A stretch of 64,000 nucleotides of DNA from Falsiroseomonas oleicola. GTDB lineage: Bacteria; Pseudomonadota; Alphaproteobacteria; Acetobacterales; Acetobacteraceae. Position 1 is the stretch's first letter. Each line of letters begins with the position of its first letter. The notes below the pieces were generated by a model that did not search any database, was not told where the DNA came from, and worked only from the letters and a program-made list of their open reading frames with translations. The position numbers and the translations under genes were made by a program. Shown one piece after another: positions 17,096 to 25,579 of this stretch. The stretch lies in NCBI RefSeq assembly GCF_019029495.1, contig NZ_JAERQM010000003.1:543579-607578 (forward strand), in the 5' to 3' direction.

Positions 17096-18094
17096 TCAAT
17101 CCAGCCGGGCGCCGGTGGCGCGGATGATCGGGCCCCAGCGTTCATTCTCCGCCCGCACCAGGGCCGCCATCTCGGAAGGCGGCGTCAGGGGCAGGATGGG
17201 GTCGAAGCCGATCTGCCCAAGTCGCCGCAGCACCGCGGCATCGGCCATCATCGTCTGCGCCGCCGCGAAAAGCCGGTCGATGACCGGCTGGGGCGTGCCG
17301 GCAACGGTGGCGAAGCCGAGCCAGGTGCTCATCTCATAGCCCGGGACACCGCTTTCCTGCATGGTCGCCACATCCGGCAGATGCGGCGAACGCTGCGCCG
17401 AGGTGACCGCCAGGGCGCGCAACCGACCGCCCTGGATCGCGGGCAGCAGGGTCGAGATGTTGTAATAGGCGAAATCCACCTCGCCGCTTTCCACGGCCAG
17501 GATGCCCTGCGGCGCGCCGCGATAGGGCACATGCACCATGTCGAGCCCCGCCATCTGCGCGAGCATGGCGCTCGAGATGTGGTGCGTGCTGCCGACCCCG
17601 CCGGAGGAGAAGGTCAGCCGCCCGGGCTGCGCCTTCGCCGTCGCGATCAGCTCGGCCACCGATTTGATCGGGCTCGACTGCTTCACCACCAGCACATTGC
17701 TGACCGCGACCAGCCGCGTGATGAAGGCGAAATCCTTCAGCGGATCGAAACGCAGATTGGCATAGAGATACGGATTGAAGGCGACGGAGGTCTGACCCAT
17801 CGTGATGATCGCATAGCCATCCGCCGGCATCCGCGAGACCTGTTCCATCGCCAGGTTGCCATTCGCCGAGGGGCGATTTTCCACCACCACAGGCTGCCCC
17901 AAGGTCCTGCCGATATTCTCGGCGATGATCCGCGAGATGATGTCGACCGAACTGCCGGCCGCGAGCGGGGCGACCAGTGTGAGCGGACGCGACGGCCAGG
18001 GTGCCGCGCTCCCTTGGGCGCTGGCCTGCCGCGCCCAAGGGAGCAGCCAGGGCGCGGCGGAGGCGGAGAGAGCGAGGACGTCACGTCGGCGCAT
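17096..18094 (-). CDS. Bug family (TctC-like) periplasmic substrate-binding protein, orphan
   Basis: This 332-residue Bug receptor has an N-terminal signal starting MRRRDVLALSASAAPWLLPW, then the family pattern WPSRPLTLVAPLAAGSSVDI and VVVENRPSANGN. The start at 18094 has a good ribosome site (AAGGA); a longer frame back to 18157 adds residues that do not resemble a signal. There is no tctA/tctB pair next to it, which is common for Bug proteins in this kind of genome. It lies 108 bases downstream of the PHP-like hydrolase gene on the same strand, so the two may share a transcript and a ligand. A 14-bp inverted repeat falls inside its signal-peptide region. Confidence 0.92.
   Translation of the reverse strand: MRRRDVLALSASAAPWLLPWARQASAQGSAAPWPSRPLTLVAPLAAGSSVDIISRIIAENIGRTLGQPVVVENRPSANGNLAMEQVSRMPADGYAIITMGQTSVAFNPYLYANLRFDPLKDFAFITRLVAVSNVLVVKQSSPIKSVAELIATAKAQPGRLTFSSGGVGSTHHISSAMLAQMAGLDMVHVPYRGAPQGILAVESGEVDFAYYNISTLLPAIQGGRLRALAVTSAQRSPHLPDVATMQESGVPGYEMSTWLGFATVAGTPQPVIDRLFAAAQTMMADAAVLRRLGQIGFDPILPLTPPSEMAALVRAENERWGPIIRATGARLD
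18008..18044. repeat. 14-bp perfect inverted repeat within the signal-peptide coding region
   Basis: GCTCCCTTGGGCGC (18008-18021) pairs perfectly with 18031-18044 across the 9-base loop TGGCCTGCC. It lies in codons about 18-29 of the Bug gene. As RNA it would form a very stable hairpin shortly after the start codon, which could slow early translation. It may also simply reflect the residue pattern PWLLPWARQASAQGSAAPW. Confidence 0.6.
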
Positions 18095-18202
18095 GAGGGG
18101 GTTCCTTTGCAGGTCGTGTCGGATGCTGCGCTGAAGCCGTGTGTTCTTGTTTTTCATCCCTCGCCGCGCGACGTGGTGCGGGTCGCGCGGTCGTATTTCA
18201 GA

Positions 18203-20515
18203 TCACGCCTGGCGGATCAGGTAGATCGGGCTCGACCAGACCACCGCGCCACCTTCGAGCGTGGCGCGCAGGAAGATCGCATTGTCCCCCTCGGCCCGCA
18301 GCGGCACCTGGCGCGTGAAGCGGAAGGCGCGATGCGGGTTCTCATCCGGCAGGCGGAAGACGCGGATGCGACGGCCGAGGCCACCGGCCTCGAAGACGCA
18401 GTCCTCGAAGCCGATGTCGCGGATCGGCAGCTCGGCCTTCACCAGCCCGGTGTCGATCTTCAGCGTGCCGCCCTGTGCCTCGTCCAGCATCGCGTCGAAG
18501 CCGCCGAAGCCGCCCGTCGTCACCGCCTGGAAGCGCACCGATGACGCATCCGCGGCGAAGGGCTTGTCGACGTTGAAGCGGTTGATCGGCGACACCCCCG
18601 ACCAGCCATTGCCCTCCAGCGCGACGCTGCCGTTCCACAGCGTTTCCCGCCCCCGGCCGCGATATTCGGAGCCTTCCCAGACCACGCGAATACGGTGGCC
18701 GAGTTCCGCCGCCGTGAAGGGCCGGATCACCTCCAGTCGCTCGGTACGGTTGTGCAGCTCGATGCGCTCGATGGGCGAGGCGGCGACCAACTCGGCCTCG
18801 AAGCGGCAGGTGGCGTCGCCGACGCCGGTCAGGATGTCGCCCATCCCGGCCTCCGCCGTGCGATCGACAGGCGGGCCGCCAAGCGCGGGGTCGTCGATAT
18901 GGCGGTCGGCGGCCTGGGCCAGCACCGCCTTCACATCCAGCAGGACGCGCGTGGCCGAGGTGGTCGCGTAATGCCGGCGGCGGCGCAGCGCCTCGAACAG
19001 GGCGGGGCGCGACAGTTCCTCGGCGAGAAGGCAGGTCAGCCCGCCATAGGAGCCGAACTGGGAGGCGCCGGGATGGGACGCGCCCTGGCGCCCCTTATGC
19101 CCATCCGATCCGGCGACAATGCCGACGCGGCCGCCCGCGGCGAAGGCGTCCTGAAGCAGCCAGTCGAAGGTGCCCCAGTCGCTATGCACCTCCACCGCGC
19201 GTTCCAGCATCTTGTCATGCGCATAGCCGAGATTGGCATAGCGCCCGCCGACATGCGGGATGCACAGCGCCGGCCGGCCATCCGCACGCATCGCCGCATG
19301 CAGGGCGCGCGCGTCATGGGCATCGGTCCCGGGGTCCGACAGGTCCTCGACCAGGGCGCGGCAGGACCGGCGGATGGGGCGGCCTTCCTCCGGCAGCAGC
19401 ACATTGCGGTCGCCGCCGATCGCCGTATTGCCGGACCATTCATAGCCGGGGAAGAAGACGAAGCGGCCGTCCTCGTTGAATTCCGCGGTGGCGCGGTTGA
19501 GGTCCTGCCAGAAGGCGTCGGAGATCTGGAAGTCGTTGCCCTGGTGGCACATGGCATCGACGAAGGCGAGGTTGCGCGCATAGGCCGCCAATTGGCGTGC
19601 GGTGCCGGTGCCCACCGTCTCCCCCGATTGGCCATGCAGATCGGCCCAGAAGGGCAGCAGCGCCGCCTCCGCCACGCGCATCGGATTGCTGCGCGCGATC
19701 AGCCCGCCGGCCTCGTCCAGCCAATCGATGGTGAGGTCGCCGGCCTCCGCGCGCAGGCCCTCGATGCGATGCGCGCGGGCGCCCTCCGGCCAGGTGAAGG
19801 TCTCGGGCAGCCCCGCGACGGGCGCGCTGGCGCGCAGCCGGAATGTGCCGCCGAGGCGGTCGGTCGGATTGCCCCAGATATCATCCGCCCGCAGCGCCAG
19901 CGCGAAATCCTGGGCGGGACGGCGCTGCGTCGGCAGCACGGCGAGATGGGAGGCCGCATCGCCGGGGATGACGCGCAACGTCGGCTGGGCGTCGAGCAGC
20001 GCCCAGTTGGTGGTGGCGAAGACATCGGCGAGGACGAGGAAGTGGAACGCCTCCTCGCAATAGGTCTGCATCCGCAGCCCGGGCGAGCCGAAGCGGCGGT
20101 CGCCGAGCCGCACGGTGATGGTCTCTCCGGGGGCCAGGAAGCCGCGATTGACATTGACCGTCAGCGTGCGGCTCCAGGGCCGCATGGCGAGCTTCGGGTT
20201 GAAGTCGAGGCTGAGCTGCGCGCCGTTGCTGGCCTCCGCGGTGACGTAGTTCGGCGCCTTGGGGTCGGTGAATTGCGGCCGGGCCAGGTCGCTGACCTGC
20301 CGGGTGCAGATGCGGATGGAGCCGGTATCGTCCACGCCGAAGCGGCCGGCGGTGAAGACGATGGTGAATTCGGCATGGCTGCCGGCCACGACCGGATCGG
20401 TGGGCGTCATCGCGACCGTGCCGATCTCCGGCACCAGGTAGTCCGTATGGTGGGCGGTATGCCCCTTTCCATAGCCGGGAATGGTGAACTGGCGTGGTTC
20501 AGCGCGCGTCGGCAT
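18203..20515 (-). CDS. Large PHP-superfamily (DUF3604-like) metal-dependent hydrolase
   Basis: This 770-residue cytosolic protein has no signal peptide. The first ~280 residues are beta-rich. The centre carries PHP-like metal-site motifs in order: FWADLHGQSGE (about 288), HQGNDFQISD, FPGYEWSGNT, IPHVGGRYAN, VEVHSDWGTF and VAGSDGHKG (about 465). The C-terminal ~200 residues form another beta domain. These motifs match the DUF3604 group of predicted metallophosphoesterase/hydrolases, none of whose substrates I can state with confidence. It is divergent from a GntR/UTRA regulator and upstream of an orphan Bug protein. That suggests an inducible uptake-and-degradation unit. The ATG at 20515 was taken as start; an upstream alternative cannot be excluded. 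Confidence 0.75.
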   Translation of the reverse strand: MPTRAEPRQFTIPGYGKGHTAHHTDYLVPEIGTVAMTPTDPVVAGSHAEFTIVFTAGRFGVDDTGSIRICTRQVSDLARPQFTDPKAPNYVTAEASNGAQLSLDFNPKLAMRPWSRTLTVNVNRGFLAPGETITVRLGDRRFGSPGLRMQTYCEEAFHFLVLADVFATTNWALLDAQPTLRVIPGDAASHLAVLPTQRRPAQDFALALRADDIWGNPTDRLGGTFRLRASAPVAGLPETFTWPEGARAHRIEGLRAEAGDLTIDWLDEAGGLIARSNPMRVAEAALLPFWADLHGQSGETVGTGTARQLAAYARNLAFVDAMCHQGNDFQISDAFWQDLNRATAEFNEDGRFVFFPGYEWSGNTAIGGDRNVLLPEEGRPIRRSCRALVEDLSDPGTDAHDARALHAAMRADGRPALCIPHVGGRYANLGYAHDKMLERAVEVHSDWGTFDWLLQDAFAAGGRVGIVAGSDGHKGRQGASHPGASQFGSYGGLTCLLAEELSRPALFEALRRRRHYATTSATRVLLDVKAVLAQAADRHIDDPALGGPPVDRTAEAGMGDILTGVGDATCRFEAELVAASPIERIELHNRTERLEVIRPFTAAELGHRIRVVWEGSEYRGRGRETLWNGSVALEGNGWSGVSPINRFNVDKPFAADASSVRFQAVTTGGFGGFDAMLDEAQGGTLKIDTGLVKAELPIRDIGFEDCVFEAGGLGRRIRVFRLPDENPHRAFRFTRQVPLRAEGDNAIFLRATLEGGAVVWSSPIYLIRQA

Positions 20516-20555
20516 CCGGCCCCCGGAAGGTTACTCATATAGAAGACCAGCACAC

Positions 20556-20585
20556 TTGTCCCGGACTGTGAAGTGCCCTTAATGC
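20556..20585 (+). promoter_or_regulatory. Possible promoter of the gntR-type regulator
   Basis: TTGTCC (20556-20561) and TAATGC (20580-20585) are separated by 18 bases, 67 bases before the chosen ATG, in the 136-base gap shared with the divergent PHP-like gene. This is consensus matching only; GC-rich genomes give such matches by chance. Confidence 0.25.
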
Positions 20586-20651
20586 GGGTCGCGCGGGGCC
20601 GCTGTTCTCCGCGCGGCAAGGCAGATCGTGCGAAAGGATGGGAAAGGCGGG

Positions 20652-21428
20652 ATGAGGGCTTCTCCACAGGCGGCACCCGCCTTGCGGGAGGGTTTGGCCG
20701 GGGCCGATCCGGGCCTGCTCTATCGCCAGATCGCGGCCTCCATCCGCAGCGATATTGGCACCGCCCAATTGCCACCCGGCGCGCGGCTGCCCTCGATCAT
20801 GGCCATGGCCGAGAGCTTCGGCGTGGCCCCGGCGACCGTGCGCCAGGCGCTGGTGCTGCTGGCGGAGGAGGGGATGGTCCGCACCCGCCATGGCAGCGGC
20901 AGCTATGTGACCGAGGCGCCGCCACGCCGCCCGACGCTGGTCCTGCAGCTGGGCTGGCCCGCGCTGGCCGAACAGGTGCGCGGGAACAAGGCGCAGATCC
21001 TGGAAGCGGACGACTCAGCCCCACCGCTGGAGGCCGCCGATGGCCTGCCGGCGCAGGCCTACCGGCGGATGAAGCGCGTGCACCGCCTGGCGGCCGGGCC
21101 GCCCTATGCCCTGGCCGAGATTTATGTGGCGCGGCACTATTTCGACCAGCGGCCGGCGCAGTTCGAGACCGGGATGGTGCTGCCGCTACTGGCCGAGCTT
21201 GGCGGCGGGCACCTCACGGCCATGCGGCAGGTGTTCCGGCTGGGGGCAGCGGATGCCGTGACGGCGCGCCAACTGGGTGTGCCGCTCGGCGGCCCCGTGG
21301 GCTGGCTGAAGCGCGCTTTGCGCAGCCGCGACGGCATCGTGGCCTATTGGTCGCTCGGCTACTTCCATCCTGAATTCGTCTCCTTCGAGGCGACCTTCAG
21401 CACCGAGGCCAATGGCCCGGCTGCGTAG
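20652..21428 (+). CDS. GntR family transcriptional regulator (HutC/UTRA type)
   Basis: This 258-residue regulator has an N-terminal winged helix (LYRQIAASIRSDI, then LPSIMAMAESFGVAPATVRQ and GSGSYVTE, about residues 25-90). A UTRA-type ligand-binding domain follows (about 110-250). The ATG at 20652 is favoured over the GTG at 20628 because AAAGGCGGG sits at a suitable distance before it. It is divergent from the PHP-like hydrolase gene, the classic position for a local repressor of that gene and the Bug gene behind it. The inducing ligand is unknown. Confidence 0.88.
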   Translation: MRASPQAAPALREGLAGADPGLLYRQIAASIRSDIGTAQLPPGARLPSIMAMAESFGVAPATVRQALVLLAEEGMVRTRHGSGSYVTEAPPRRPTLVLQLGWPALAEQVRGNKAQILEADDSAPPLEAADGLPAQAYRRMKRVHRLAAGPPYALAEIYVARHYFDQRPAQFETGMVLPLLAELGGGHLTAMRQVFRLGAADAVTARQLGVPLGGPVGWLKRALRSRDGIVAYWSLGYFHPEFVSFEATFSTEANGPAA

Positions 21429-21443
21429 CGCAACCAGCCGCGA

Positions 21444-22319
21444 TCAGTTCAGCCGCTGCCGCAACTCCTCCAGCAGCCCACGCACCCGCATCGCCTGGAT
21501 CCCCTCCGGCGCCAGCCGCAGGAAGGTTTCCAGGGCGCTGATGGCGGCGGCGATGTGGTCCAGGCGCTGATGCATCAGCCCGGCCTCACGCCATAGCGGC
21601 GCGGCATCGGGGGCGAGGCGCAGCATGTCCTCCGTGCAGGCCACGGCGCCATCCAGGTCACCGTCGCGCAGGCGCCGCACCTTGATGTTGTTCTGCAGCC
21701 GCAGCAGCACCGCGCGCTTGTCCATCGGCGCCAGCGTGCTCGGCCCCAGCTCCGCCTGGTCGCCGGCAAAGCGCTTCAGCAAGGCGCGCAGCGCGCGGGC
21801 GTCCATGGCTTCGCCATTCGAGAAAACATCCACCACCACCTTGCCGCGCCCGGCGAGCGCCAGCAGGAAATGGCCGGGGAAGTCGACGCCGTGCGCCTCC
21901 CACCCCGCGGCCTCCGCCGCATGCAGCCAGAGGATGCCCAGCGTCACGGGCAGGCCGCGGCGACGCTCCATGGCGCGCAGCAGATTGGCATTGGCCAGGT
22001 CGTCGTAATTCTCGCCATCGCCGCCATAGCCGAAGCGGCCATGGATCACCTCCGCCAGCACGGCGCGACGCCGCGCGGCATCGCCGCCATCGGCCTCCGG
22101 ATCGGCGGCGGCGGCCTGCACCGCTTCGCGCGCCAAGGCGGTCAGGTGCTGGGTGCCGGCGCGCCAATCGAGCTCCGGCGCATCGATCCGGGCCAGTTGC
22201 AGGGCGGCGCTGGCAATGTCGATCTCGGCATCGGGCAGGCTGCCGATCGCGGTCAGCGCGGCGCGCGCCTCAACGACGCCCGGCGAGGGGACGCCCGGCG
22301 AGGGGTCCGGCCCGCTCAC
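21444..22319 (-). CDS. SirB1-like transglutaminase/TPR family protein
   Basis: This 291-residue protein has an N-terminal SirB1/transglutaminase-like domain (GENYDDLANANLLRAMERRR, then LPVTLGILWLHAAEAAGWEA and VDFPGHFLLAL). A C-terminal tetratricopeptide-like segment follows (DLDGAVACTEDMLRLAPDAA to the end). The cysteine of true transglutaminases is not at the usual place, so enzymatic activity is doubtful. Start is a GTG at 22319, three bases after the HIT gene stop, so the two are coupled. A perfect tandem 15-bp duplication at 22276-22305 repeats PSPGV near the N-terminus. Confidence 0.85.
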   Translation of the reverse strand: MSGPDPSPGVPSPGVVEARAALTAIGSLPDAEIDIASAALQLARIDAPELDWRAGTQHLTALAREAVQAAAADPEADGGDAARRRAVLAEVIHGRFGYGGDGENYDDLANANLLRAMERRRGLPVTLGILWLHAAEAAGWEAHGVDFPGHFLLALAGRGKVVVDVFSNGEAMDARALRALLKRFAGDQAELGPSTLAPMDKRAVLLRLQNNIKVRRLRDGDLDGAVACTEDMLRLAPDAAPLWREAGLMHQRLDHIAAAISALETFLRLAPEGIQAMRVRGLLEELRQRLN

Positions 22320-22322
22320 GCC

Positions 22323-22721
22323 TCAGCCCGCCGCGACCATCCGGCCAAGCCGACGACCGCCAAAGATATGGACATGGAAATGCGGCACCTCCTGCCCCGC
22401 ATCCTCGCCCATATTCGCGAGGATTCGGTATCCATTCGCCTCCAGCCCCAGCGCCCTGGCCACCTGGCCCACCGCACGCCAGAAGCCGGCAATCTCGGCA
22501 TCCGAGGCCTGGGCGGAAAAATCCGCCTGGCTCACATAAGCCCCCTTCGGAATCACCAGCACATGCAACGGCGCCAGCGGATTGATGTCGTGGAAGGCCA
22601 GCGCATGCGCATCGTCATGCACGACCTTGGCCGGAATCTCGCCACGCAGGATGCGGGCGAAAATGTTCTGCGGATCATAAGGCGGCAGACCAGTCACACG
22701 CATCTCCGTCAAACTCCCCAT
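22323..22721 (-). CDS. HIT family (histidine triad) nucleotide-binding protein
   Basis: This protein of about 132 residues has the Hint-type domain: YDPQNIFARILRGEIPAKVV at the front and the catalytic triad HFHVHIF near the C-terminus. Such proteins hydrolyse purine nucleoside phosphoramidates. Start is uncertain: ATG at 22721 was used, with another ATG six codons downstream at 22703. It lies after hisF and hisE on the same strand, an arrangement common in alphaproteobacteria, but a composite inverted-repeat element separates it from hisE. Confidence 0.9.
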   Translation of the reverse strand: MGSLTEMRVTGLPPYDPQNIFARILRGEIPAKVVHDDAHALAFHDINPLAPLHVLVIPKGAYVSQADFSAQASDAEIAGFWRAVGQVARALGLEANGYRILANMGEDAGQEVPHFHVHIFGGRRLGRMVAAG

Positions 22722-22789
22722 TCCGACCCCTGTTCTGGCGAGGCCGGAACAGGGACGCAAGGCGGGCTGTGTCGTGCTGGCGGTTCGCA

Positions 22790-22996
22790 GGGAGGGCGCT
22801 GCCCTCCCCGCACCCCACCCGCGAAGGGGCAGTGGCCCCTTCGAACCCTCGACTTAGGGGTAGGCGAGAGGAGGGGCACGAAGCGACCGTTGGTCCCGAC
22901 GCGCCCGCCATGCCCCTCCTCTCGCCTACCCCTTAAATGGGTTTCCAAAGGGACCACTGTCCCTTTGGCGGGGGTGCAGGGGGCAGCGCCCCCTGC
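22790..22996. repeat. Composite mirrored inverted-repeat element (full copy 1)
   Basis: Three nested pairs of structures are arranged symmetrically. Outer hairpins: GGGAGGGC / GCCCTCCC with loop GCT (22790-22808) and GCAGGGGGC / GCCCCCTGC with loop AGC (22976-22996). Middle hairpins: CGAAGGGGC stem with loop AGTG (22822-22843) and CCAAAGGGAC stem with loop CACT (22945-22968). The core is a perfect 23-bp inverted repeat, 22856-22878 with 22911-22933, around a 32-base centre. The element occupies most of the gap between hisE and the HIT gene. The same plan recurs at 28204-28406 with different sequences in each stem, and half of it occurs at 1518-1572. Confidence 0.9.
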
Positions 22997-23005
22997 AAAC
23001 GACCA

Positions 23006-23635
23006 TCACGGCAGCTTGGTCGTCTGCGCCGCCCGTACCAGGGCCTTCGGTCGTGCGGCTTTCTCGGCGATGCCGGAGATGCCTTGGCGGCGGGCGAGTT
23101 CGGTCCAGACTTCGGTCGGGGTGATGCCGGCGTCCACCCAGACGACGATCAGGTGGTACAGCAGGTCGGCGCTTTCCAGCACGGTGGCGGCGCGGTTGCC
23201 CAGGGTCGCCTCGATGACGCATTCCACCGCTTCCTCGCCCAGTTTCTGGGCGACTTTCGGCGTGCCGCGCGACAGCAGGCGGGCGGAGTGGGAGGTGGCG
23301 ATGTCGCCGGACTGGCGGCGTGCTTCCACTGTCTGCCACAGCAGGTCGAGGATGGCCGCATCGGCGCCTGCCACGCTGAAGGGGGCCAGGGCGGTGGCGC
23401 CGGCATCCAGGGCGCGGGGGCGGGCCAGCTTCTCGGGCGCCGGGATGGAGGCGGGAATCGGCAGGGCGGCGGCGATCTTCGCGGATTTGCGCAGCGCCTT
23501 GGCGGGCTTGAGCTTGGTCGCCTTGGGCTTGGCGGACTTGAGCTTGTCCGCCCGGGGCTTCGCGGCGGCCTTCGGCTTCGGCTTGGCCTTGCTCACGGCC
23601 TTTGGGGCCGCGGCGCGCTTCACGGTCTTCGCCAT
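23006..23635 (-). CDS. hisE: Phosphoribosyl-ATP pyrophosphatase with basic N-terminal extension
   Basis: This protein hydrolyses phosphoribosyl-ATP to phosphoribosyl-AMP, the second step of histidine synthesis. The HisE domain is residues ~95-190 and contains [20 protein letters not shown] and [12 protein letters not shown], with the expected acidic metal-binding residues. The protein has 209 residues, about twice the family norm. The first ~70 are lysine/alanine/proline-rich ([20 protein letters not shown] and similar), resembling a histone-like tail. The ATG at 23635 directly abuts the hisF stop (TAG-ATG), so the extension may be real, although a later internal start cannot be ruled out. 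Other his genes are not in the window. Confidence 0.93.
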   Translation of the reverse strand: MAKTVKRAAAPKAVSKAKPKPKAAAKPRADKLKSAKPKATKLKPAKALRKSAKIAAALPIPASIPAPEKLARPRALDAGATALAPFSVAGADAAILDLLWQTVEARRQSGDIATSHSARLLSRGTPKVAQKLGEEAVECVIEATLGNRAATVLESADLLYHLIVVWVDAGITPTEVWTELARRQGISGIAEKAARPKALVRAAQTTKLP

Positions 23636-24406
23636 CTAGATCGCCTCCGCCAGGGGCCGCACCGGCAGGCCGGCGGCTTCCAATGCCGCCTTGGCGTCCG
23701 CGATCCGCATCTGGCCGTAGTGGAACACGCTGGCTGCCAGCAGCCCGGTCGCCCCGGCCTGCGCGCCCTGCACGAAATGCGCGGCCTCGCCGACGCCGCC
23801 GGAGGCGACGATGGGCAGGCGCACCGCCGCGCGCACGGCGCGCAGCAGGTCGAGGTCGAAGCCGGATTTGGTGCCGTCGCGGTCCATCGAGGTCAGCAGG
23901 ATCTCGCCGGCCCCGCGTTCCGCCGCCTGGCGGCACCATTCCACCGCGTCGATGCCGGTGCCGCGGCGGCCGCCATGGGTGAAGATCTCCCACTGCCCGG
24001 GACCACTGGCGCGGGCATCCACGGCGACGACGATCGCCTGGCTGCCGAAGGCTTCCGCCCCGCGTGTGATCAAGGCGGGGTCGGCGATGGCGGCGGAGTT
24101 GATGGAAATCTTGTCGGCGCCGGCCAGCAGCAGGCGGCGCATATCCTCCACGTTCCGCACGCCGCCGCCGACGGTCAGCGGGATGAAGACCTGCGCGGCG
24201 GTGCGGGAGACGACGTCGAGGATGGTGTCCCGCCCCTCATGGGATGCGCCGATATCGAGGAAGGTGACCTCGTCCGCGCCTTCCCGGTCATAGATGCGCG
24301 CCTGCTCGACCGGGTCGCCCGCGTCGCGCAGCTCGAGGAAATTCACGCCCTTGACGACGCGGCCATCCTTCACGTCCAGGCAGGGGATCACACGCAGGGC
24401 CAGCAC
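23636..24406 (-). CDS. hisF: Imidazole glycerol phosphate synthase cyclase subunit
   Basis: This 256-residue TIM barrel uses ammonia from HisH to form imidazole glycerol phosphate and AICAR. The catalytic aspartates are in [17 protein letters not shown] and [13 protein letters not shown]. Phosphate-binding loops TVGGGV and SGGVG are present. The start was placed at the GTG at 24406: this gives [11 protein letters not shown], matching the usual MLxLRIIPCLD opening, with GGAG eight bases upstream. A much longer frame to 24520 has no similarity. It is followed without a gap by hisE. Confidence 0.96.
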   Translation of the reverse strand: MLALRVIPCLDVKDGRVVKGVNFLELRDAGDPVEQARIYDREGADEVTFLDIGASHEGRDTILDVVSRTAAQVFIPLTVGGGVRNVEDMRRLLLAGADKISINSAAIADPALITRGAEAFGSQAIVVAVDARASGPGQWEIFTHGGRRGTGIDAVEWCRQAAERGAGEILLTSMDRDGTKSGFDLDLLRAVRAAVRLPIVASGGVGEAAHFVQGAQAGATGLLAASVFHYGQMRIADAKAALEAAGLPVRPLAEAI

Positions 24407-24560
24407 CGGCAGCACTCCGGAGGGGACGGGGGACAAATTCCCGACATGTCGCTTGTCACGCCGGCCCGGCTGGAGAACGGCGCGCGCCGGGTGATTGCGA
24501 CGCGCGGGCGCCGCGGTCAAGCGACCGATGGCGCGCGGCAGCCTTGCTCAGCCCCGATGT

Positions 24561-25421
24561 TCAGCTTGGGCCGGCGGTCCGCTCATAATGCCGGAAGTAC
24601 TTGTCGGTGATGAGGTCGGTCTTCACCACGATGCAGACATCGGTGGTGTTGAACTGCCGGTCGATCACCGCGCCATCGCCGACGAAGCCGCCGAGCCGGA
24701 GGTAGCCCTTCACCAGCGGCGGCAGCGCGCCCAGCGCCGCGCGCATGTCGAGCGCCCCCGCCGGCAGCCGGTCCATCGCCACGTACCGCTCCGCCACGGC
24801 GCGGGGCCGCAGCGCGGGAGGGGCCAGGTGGTTGGCGTAGAGGTAGCTGAGCTGGGGGGCCAGCGCTTCCAGATCCGTGCCGGGGAGGGAGGCGCAGCCG
24901 AACATCAGGTCGATGCGGTGGCGGAAGACGAAGGCGGCGATGCCGCGCCACAGCAATTGCAGCGTGCCGCGGGTGCGATAGGACTCGGCCACGCAGGACC
25001 GGCCGAGTTCCAGCACCTGGCCGTCGAAGGCGAGCAGCGGCGCGATGTCGTATTCGGCGGCGGAATAGAAGCCGCCCAGCCGCTCGGCGGCCGGCCGGCG
25101 GATCAGCCGGTAGGTGCCGACCACCGCTTCCGGCCCCTGGCCGAGATCATGGTCGAGCACCAGCAGGTGGTCCGCCACGGCGTCGAATTCGTCCACGTCG
25201 CGCCGCGCCGCGCGCATGGCCGGGTCGGCCTGGGCGCCCATTTCCTCGTAGAAGACGCGGTAGCGAAGCGCCTGGGCGGCGTCGATCTCGGCGGGGGTCT
25301 CGGCGAGGCGAAGGCCGAGATTGCCGGCCCGCAATTCCTCGAAGCCCTCCGTCACCGGCGCGATGCGGGCGGGCTCGGGCGACGGGGCCGCATCTTCCGG
25401 CAGGGGACCGTCCACGCTCAT
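24561..25421 (-). CDS. olsB: OlsB-like GNAT acyltransferase (ornithine lipid synthesis)
   Basis: This 286-residue protein resembles L-ornithine N-alpha-acyltransferases, which attach a 3-hydroxy fatty acid from acyl carrier protein to ornithine to start ornithine lipid formation. Supporting blocks are ALRYRVFYEEMGA, FDAVADHLLVLD, VVGTYRLIRR, VLELGRSCVAESYRTRGT and LMFGCASLPGTD. The ATG at 25421 has AGAGGG upstream. No olsA-type acyltransferase is adjacent. The fur-type gene lies upstream on the same strand across a 158-base gap. Confidence 0.88.
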   Translation of the reverse strand: MSVDGPLPEDAAPSPEPARIAPVTEGFEELRAGNLGLRLAETPAEIDAAQALRYRVFYEEMGAQADPAMRAARRDVDEFDAVADHLLVLDHDLGQGPEAVVGTYRLIRRPAAERLGGFYSAAEYDIAPLLAFDGQVLELGRSCVAESYRTRGTLQLLWRGIAAFVFRHRIDLMFGCASLPGTDLEALAPQLSYLYANHLAPPALRPRAVAERYVAMDRLPAGALDMRAALGALPPLVKGYLRLGGFVGDGAVIDRQFNTTDVCIVVKTDLITDKYFRHYERTAGPS

Positions 25422-25579
25422 GCAAATCCCTCTTCGGTCTGATGCCTTGCTGCGATCCCCCGTTTCGCATGTCTGGTGCCGATGGGCGATGCCACCCGGC
25501 CCATTGTTGCGATCTGCGCCGTGACGGTTCCATGTCGTGGGGATGCCTGGCCCCGATTCCGCGCCGCGAGGCGGCGTCG

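Noticed and set aside
22835..22860. GTTCGA-like sequence near 22841 suggestive of a tRNA T-arm
   Set aside because: No acceptor or anticodon stems can be paired around it; it belongs to the middle hairpin of the composite element.
22722..23005. Short open frames across the composite repeat read as a small protein gene
   Set aside because: They only translate the hairpin element, and similar words arise from the other copy; no start signal or family support.
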